DNA of 64,000 nucleotides from an uncultured Eubacteriales bacterium (GTDB lineage: Bacteria > Bacillota > Clostridia > Oscillospirales > CAG-272), in the NCBI GenBank assembly GCA_934446065.1, contig CAKSDP010000003.1, positions 1 to 64,000 of the forward strand. Reading direction: 5' to 3'. Below are positions 59,390 to 64,000 of the stretch, one piece after another. How positions within the stretch are numbered: position 1 is the stretch's first letter; each line of letters starts with the position of its first letter. The position numbers were made by a program, and so were the translations under genes. The notes beneath the pieces were generated by a model that saw only the letters and a list, made by a program, of their open reading frames with translations, was not told the DNA's origin and did no database searches.

Positions 59390-61624
59390 TCAGCTGAAGC
59401 CGCGGACTATGCTCGTCACGCTGTTTATGGACTTCAGTCTTGAAACTATCGAATTATAGTGGTCGATATCCTTACATCCGACGGTGAGGTTGATTATCAC
59501 GTCGTCATCCGTATTCTTCTTGGTATTGATCTGTATGATCGAGACCTTCATATCCGCAAGAGCCATGGAAATATCGGCGATAAGCGATATACGGTTCTCC
59601 GCGAATATCTGTATCATTGCCTCGAACGTCTTACGCGAGCGCTCGCCGACCTCCTCGCTGTCCCACTCGGCATGTATCCAGCGATTGAAGAACTCGGGGC
59701 TTTTCATTCCGCTTATAACATTCGGGCAGTCCCTCTTGTGGATCGAGATACCGTAGCCCTTGGTGATATAGCCGATAACGGGATCGCCCGGCAGCGGGTT
59801 GCAGCATTTCGCAAACTTGACGGCGCAGCCGTACTGACCGTCCACGATTATTCCGCCGGAAGCGCTCTTGTGATGGTGCGCGACAGTCTTGACCTGCGAC
59901 ACATCCGTGATCGGCTGCGCTTCCTCCTCGGGCTTGCACACGCGCTCGTACTCGTCGCGCAGCTTCACTGCGATCTTTGTTACGGCAAGGCCGCCGTAGC
60001 CGATCGTATTGTAGAGATCCTCGGCTTCCTGCATACCGATGCGGTGTGCGACACCCTCGACGATTTCCGTCTTTTTGTCCTCGGGAATACGCCGCGACAG
60101 CTTTGCAAGCTCACGGTCAATCTCGCTGCGTCCGACCTCGATATTGTCGGAGCGCATCTCCTTCTTGAACCACTGTCTGATCTTATTGCGCGCCTCGCTC
60201 GTTTTCACGATCTTGAGCCAGTCACGGCTCGGGCCGCGCGATGCCTGGGATGTGATGATCTCGACGATCTCGCCGTTCTGCGGAACGCGGTCGATCGGTG
60301 CGATCATTCCGTTGATCTTTGCGCCGATCATGCGGTTTCCGACCTCGGTATGGATCGAATATGCAAAGTCGATTATGGTGGAGCCCTGCGGCAGAGCGAC
60401 CACGTCGCCCTTCGGGGTAAATACGAACGTTTCGTCGTTGAAGATATCGTTCTTGAGCGCACTCATGAACTCGTCGGGGTCGATCGTCTCGTTCTCCGTA
60501 TCAACAAGCTTCGCGATCCACGAAAGCTTCTTGTCGATCTCCTCCTTGCTGCGCTCGCCGGACTTGTACTTCCAGTGAGCCGCGATACCGTATTCGGCGA
60601 CATGGTGCATATCCTTGGTACGTATCTGCACCTCAAATGGGATTCCGTCGCTGCCGATGACGGTCGTATGAAGCGACTGGTACATATTCGGCTTCGGCGT
60701 TGAGATATAGTCCTTGAATCTGCCGGGCATGGATTTGAACAGCTCGTGGATAATTCCGAGCGCGGTATAGCACTCAAGCTCGGTATCGACGATTATTCTG
60801 AGGGCGTAGAAGTCGTATATCTCGTCAAAGCTCTTATTCTGGTTGAACATCTTGCGGTAAATGCTGTACACCGTTTTGACGCGCCCCTCGAGGGTAAAGT
60901 GTATTCCGTACTCCTCAAGCTTATCGGAGATATACGAGCGCACCTTCTCGATGAAGTCGCGGTTGCGGCCGTACTTTTTCTCGATATCGGCGCTGACCTC
61001 CTTATACCCGATGGGGTCGAGGTATTGCAGAGCGAGATTCTCAAGCTCCTGCTTGATCTTCTGGATACCGAGACGGTGAGCGAGCGGCGCATACACGTGC
61101 ATCGTTTCGAGCGCGGTGGTACGTCTCTTGTTCTCCGGCTTTGCGTCGAGCGTGCGCATATTGTGCAGTCTGTCGCACAGCTTTATGAATATAACACGGA
61201 TATCCTTCGACATCGCGAGAAGCATTTTACGGATGTTCTCCATATGTGCTTCTTCTTTATCGACGATACTGATATCCGCCATTTTCGTGAGTCCGTCGAC
61301 GAGAAGTGCTACATCGTCGCCGAACTTCGAGCGGATCACGTCAAGGCTCGTTTTATCCGAGCAGTCCTCGATCGTATCGTGAAGAAACGCCGCGCAGATC
61401 GAGTCTGTGTCGAGTCCGAGCGCAGCGGTGATCTCCGCGACCGCGACGGGATGGACGATATACGGCTCACCCGAGTTGCGGAACTGCCCCTCGTGCAGCT
61501 CGCGCGCATACTTGAATGCCTCGTATATCTTGTCCATATTGTACTTCTTACCGCTCGTTTCGAGCATGGTGAAGAACTTGCCGACAAGGGCGTCCTCCTC
61601 GGGCGTCAGTTTGATCTCATTCAT
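59390..61624 (-). CDS. relA: Bifunctional (p)ppGpp synthetase/hydrolase Rel
   Basis: 744 residues. Domains in order are HD hydrolase (HDTIED at 82-87), synthetase (IYDFYALRIIVDT, TPKPNMYQSLHTTVIG), TGS (DVVALPQGSTIIDFAYSIHT), helical and zinc-finger-like region (AKCCNPLPGDPVIGY), and C-terminal ACT. It makes and degrades the stringent alarmone. ATG 61624 follows AAAGGAT; the ORF extension into recJ is rejected. Confidence 0.96.
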   Translation of the reverse strand: MNEIKLTPEEDALVGKFFTMLETSGKKYNMDKIYEAFKYARELHEGQFRNSGEPYIVHPVAVAEITAALGLDTDSICAAFLHDTIEDCSDKTSLDVIRSKFGDDVALLVDGLTKMADISIVDKEEAHMENIRKMLLAMSKDIRVIFIKLCDRLHNMRTLDAKPENKRRTTALETMHVYAPLAHRLGIQKIKQELENLALQYLDPIGYKEVSADIEKKYGRNRDFIEKVRSYISDKLEEYGIHFTLEGRVKTVYSIYRKMFNQNKSFDEIYDFYALRIIVDTELECYTALGIIHELFKSMPGRFKDYISTPKPNMYQSLHTTVIGSDGIPFEVQIRTKDMHHVAEYGIAAHWKYKSGERSKEEIDKKLSWIAKLVDTENETIDPDEFMSALKNDIFNDETFVFTPKGDVVALPQGSTIIDFAYSIHTEVGNRMIGAKINGMIAPIDRVPQNGEIVEIITSQASRGPSRDWLKIVKTSEARNKIRQWFKKEMRSDNIEVGRSEIDRELAKLSRRIPEDKKTEIVEGVAHRIGMQEAEDLYNTIGYGGLAVTKIAVKLRDEYERVCKPEEEAQPITDVSQVKTVAHHHKSASGGIIVDGQYGCAVKFAKCCNPLPGDPVIGYITKGYGISIHKRDCPNVISGMKSPEFFNRWIHAEWDSEEVGERSRKTFEAMIQIFAENRISLIADISMALADMKVSIIQINTKKNTDDDVIINLTVGCKDIDHYNSIVSRLKSINSVTSIVRGFS

Positions 61625-61652
61625 TTGGTTGATCCTTTCAAAATCGGCGGCA

Positions 61653-63830
61653 TCACGCGTCCGCCGCACGAAGCGCCTGAATCAGGCGGGAATTTTCAAG
61701 GTTTCGTTTTTCCGTTGTACGTATGTAGGTGAAGCGGTAGGCTTCAAGCACGGGGTCGATGCACTCGGCACCGATTAGCTGCATCTCGTCAAGCACGAGG
61801 ATCGCTATGCGCAGCTTTACATAGCCGACAGAAACCCCGCTCGAGCGCATGAGATTTGTAAGTGCGCGGATGCTGAATATCTCATGATCCATGCGAAGCT
61901 CGTTGCGGAGCAGGCTGTACACGGACGCGAAATCGTCACGCGTCGGGATATTGCCGCGCACAAGCTCGAGCGGGATTGCCGCGCCGCGCTCATAACAGTC
62001 GATAATTTCGGCAAATTTATCCGACTCTGTGCACTCGCGGAGATACGCGCTCTGAGTAAGGCGGAGATCCTTCACGATAAACTGAAGGCTTTTATGCCCC
62101 TGAAACTCGTTTATATCAAGGGTAAACAGGACGTCCACCTCGTCGCCCGGATACACGTCGTAATCCTCGGGAATATGCCTGAAGCACATGGCGGACACGT
62201 ATTCCGAGCCGCATTTCAGGGTGAATTTCGTATGCTTGCCCGCGCCGACGGTACCGAGGTCGGTAACGGGAACTGAATTCATTCGGAAAACAGGCATGGG
62301 ATTTGCGACGCCGAACGGCTCGAGCAGATAAAGCTCCGACGCCTGACGCATGGTCACGTCGTCCTTTGTGATCAGCATCTCGTAATCGACGGTCGGAGGA
62401 TGCGGTTCCGTACCGAGCGACTGTTCCGCAAAAGCCGAAAGTCTCTCTCTCAGCGCAGGCAGATTCTCACGCTTGACGGAAAGTCCTGCGGCGAGCTCAT
62501 GTCCGCCGTACTTCTCAAGCAGGTCGGAGCACGAATGAAGCGCTTCGACGAGGTTCATCCCCTTCACGCTTCTGCCGGAGCCTTTTCCGATATCATCACC
62601 GGACGGCTCTCCGTCAACCGAGCCTTCAAATGATATGAGGATCGACGGGCGTGCGTACTTTTCGGTGATGCGCGACGCCACGATCCCGATGATCCCGTGG
62701 TGCCACGAATCATCGTCGAGCACGATGACGGGCGCTGTACGCAGTTCTGCGTCCGCCTCGATCTTGGCGCTCGCCGAATCCGCGATAACGTTCTCCTCGT
62801 GCTGCCTTTCGCAGTTGATCTCGCAAAGCTTCTGCGCAAGGCGGTCGGCTTTGATCCTGTCCTGTTCAAGGAAAAGCGAGACGGCGATACCCGCGCTGCT
62901 TATGCGGCCGGCGGCGTTGATCCTCGGGGCGATGGAGAAGCTGATATAGCCGGATGTTATCTTCCTTGCAGCCGACTGCTTCTTTGACTCTCCCGCGACG
63001 GCATCCATGAGGGCGACAAGCCCCGGACGGTCGCTGTGCTCGATGCGGGCAAGTCCCGCCGAGACGATCAGTCGGTTCTCGTCCTTGAGCGGCATGACAT
63101 CGGCGACGGTGCCTATTGCGACGAGGTCGATATACCTCTCCGCCACACGCTTTGCCGCGGCGTACATATCATCTCCGGAGTGCAGCTTTTCAAGCGCACA
63201 AAGGAGCTTGAACACGACGCCGACGCCCGCAAGCTCTTTGAACGGGTATTCGCAGTCGGGGCGGTGCGGATTCACGACGGCATAGGCATCCGGCAGCTCG
63301 CTGTGACATTCGTGGTGATCGGTAACGATCAAAGTCATTCCGAGATCGCGGCAGAGCGCCGCCTCGGCTACGGCTGTGATTCCGGTATCGACTGTTATGA
63401 CAAGCGACACGCCGTCGGACGAAAAGCTTCGCACGGCGCTCTCGGACATTCCGTAGCCTTCGCCGATACGGTTGGGTATATAGTAATCCGCGTTTGCGGA
63501 AATTGATCTCAAATATAAAAGAAGCGCGCTGACGGACGTAACTCCGTCAACGTCGTAATCGCCGTACACGATAATTTTCTCGCCCGACGACACCGCATCA
63601 AGAATACGGCGTGCGGCAGGCTCCATATCTTTCATCAAAAACGGATCGTGAAGAAGGGCTTCCTTTTTCGCGATGAACGCATCGGCGGCATCGCTTCCGG
63701 TACATCCCCTGTTCGCGAGTAGCTCAGCCGTCACCGGGGTGACGCCGAGGTCGGCTGCGATCGCCGATATATCGGAACCGTCTGCCCTGCGTCCGTTTGT
63801 CAGGTTCCATTCATATTTGTATTTTCTCAT
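61653..63830 (-). CDS. recJ: Single-stranded-DNA exonuclease RecJ
   Basis: 725 residues. DHH motifs are YGDYDVDG (near residue 90-96), TVDTGI, VTDHHEC and NPHRPDCEYPFKELAGVG. DHHA1 (HHGIIGIVASRI, GSGRSVKG) and an OB fold follow. A C-terminal ~150-residue extension, common in clostridial RecJ, is present. It degrades 5' ssDNA in recombination and mismatch repair. It is the first complete gene of the recJ-relA-dtd-hemZ run. Confidence 0.96.
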   Translation of the reverse strand: MRKYKYEWNLTNGRRADGSDISAIAADLGVTPVTAELLANRGCTGSDAADAFIAKKEALLHDPFLMKDMEPAARRILDAVSSGEKIIVYGDYDVDGVTSVSALLLYLRSISANADYYIPNRIGEGYGMSESAVRSFSSDGVSLVITVDTGITAVAEAALCRDLGMTLIVTDHHECHSELPDAYAVVNPHRPDCEYPFKELAGVGVVFKLLCALEKLHSGDDMYAAAKRVAERYIDLVAIGTVADVMPLKDENRLIVSAGLARIEHSDRPGLVALMDAVAGESKKQSAARKITSGYISFSIAPRINAAGRISSAGIAVSLFLEQDRIKADRLAQKLCEINCERQHEENVIADSASAKIEADAELRTAPVIVLDDDSWHHGIIGIVASRITEKYARPSILISFEGSVDGEPSGDDIGKGSGRSVKGMNLVEALHSCSDLLEKYGGHELAAGLSVKRENLPALRERLSAFAEQSLGTEPHPPTVDYEMLITKDDVTMRQASELYLLEPFGVANPMPVFRMNSVPVTDLGTVGAGKHTKFTLKCGSEYVSAMCFRHIPEDYDVYPGDEVDVLFTLDINEFQGHKSLQFIVKDLRLTQSAYLRECTESDKFAEIIDCYERGAAIPLELVRGNIPTRDDFASVYSLLRNELRMDHEIFSIRALTNLMRSSGVSVGYVKLRIAILVLDEMQLIGAECIDPVLEAYRFTYIRTTEKRNLENSRLIQALRAADA

Positions 63831-63876
63831 ATTTTACAGTGTTCCATTCTGATTTTGCTCTTTTTGTGCGTCCGCA

Positions 63877-63999
63877 TTATTTCAAGTGTTTGTTCGCATT
63901 TTCGACAATTGCGGTTATTCTGATCTCAGGCTCCCGAGCACGCTTTCGCTTTTCTGCAATCGCCGATATCCCGAATGCGGCAGCAAATCCTGCGATTGC
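63877..63999 (-). CDS. C-terminal fragment of an unidentified gene (runs off the window)
   Basis: A minus-strand frame open from the right window edge gives 40 residues. It starts with an Ala/Gly/Ile-rich hydrophobic stretch (AIAGFAAAFGISAIAEKR), then a basic KRKRAR and a short polar tail (VENANKHLK). It could be a final membrane helix with a cytoplasmic tail. The 46 bases to recJ show no terminator. Identity unknown. Confidence 0.4.
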   Translation of the reverse strand, partial: AIAGFAAAFGISAIAEKRKRAREPEIRITAIVENANKHLK

Positions 64000-64000
64000 C

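Overview
The window looks like a chromosomal segment of a spore-forming, anaerobic clostridial Firmicute, probably an uncultured relative of the Oscillospirales or Christensenellales. This is inferred from gene content and order, not from a search. The sporulation genes are a CotJC-like manganese catalase, spoIIID, yabP, yabQ and spoVB. Clostridial gene strings such as mazG-hup-rqcP-yabP-yabQ-divIC, nusB-xseA-xseB-ispA-tlyA-nadK-argR-recN and recJ-relA-dtd-hemZ support the same placement. I saw no rRNA, tRNA, CRISPR array, prophage or transposase. Almost every base belongs to a gene or a short regulatory gap.

Layout. 1-0.6 kb: tail of a CotJC-type spore protein whose 5' end looks disrupted. 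0.8-6 kb (+): a BMP-family nucleoside importer (lipoprotein, double ATPase, two permeases). 6-8.8 kb (+): a calcium-type P-ATPase. 8.8-11.9 kb (+): two overlapping RlmD-family RNA methyltransferases and an unknown small gene. 11.9-23.3 kb (-): a ten-gene run with a split, archaeal-type glutamate synthase, a type I glutamine synthetase, an ANTAR protein, pyrG, purF and purA. 23.6-27.6 kb (+): type III glutamine synthetase and asparagine synthetase. 27.7-31.3 kb (-): spoIIID, galM, galE and a NahK-like sugar kinase. 31.4-35.2 kb (-): a DUF4430-like lipoprotein, a TspO-like protein and a class A penicillin-binding protein. 35.3-35.6 kb (+): a small lipoprotein. 35.6-63.8 kb (-): dnaE, whiA, murB, a HAD phosphatase, tyrS, recN, argR, nadK, tlyA, ispA, xseB, xseA, a TsaD-like protein, nusB, divIC, yabQ, yabP, rqcP, hup, mazG, spoVB, a deaminase, a nucleoside kinase, hemZ, dtd, relA and recJ.

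The most notable part is the 11.9-27.6 kb nitrogen island. Two divergent sigma-A-type promoters about 70 bp apart drive the glutamate synthase operon to the left and glnN-asnB to the right. Each is followed at once by terminator-like leader hairpins. The glnN leader holds two tandem hairpins that begin with the same 21-base motif. A T-box with an AAC (Asn) specifier and a TGGC acceptor-pairing site sits in front of asnB. The ANTAR protein, a class that binds leader RNA hairpins, has a receiver domain without the phosphorylatable Asp. The system therefore reads as an RNA-level nitrogen-control circuit tying ammonia assimilation to glutamine-using nucleotide synthesis.

A second theme is a hairpin whose 3' arm is at once the terminator of the upstream gene and the ribosome-binding site of the next. 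It occurs before spoIIID, where a sigma-E-like promoter would start transcription inside the hairpin, and before the TspO-like gene.
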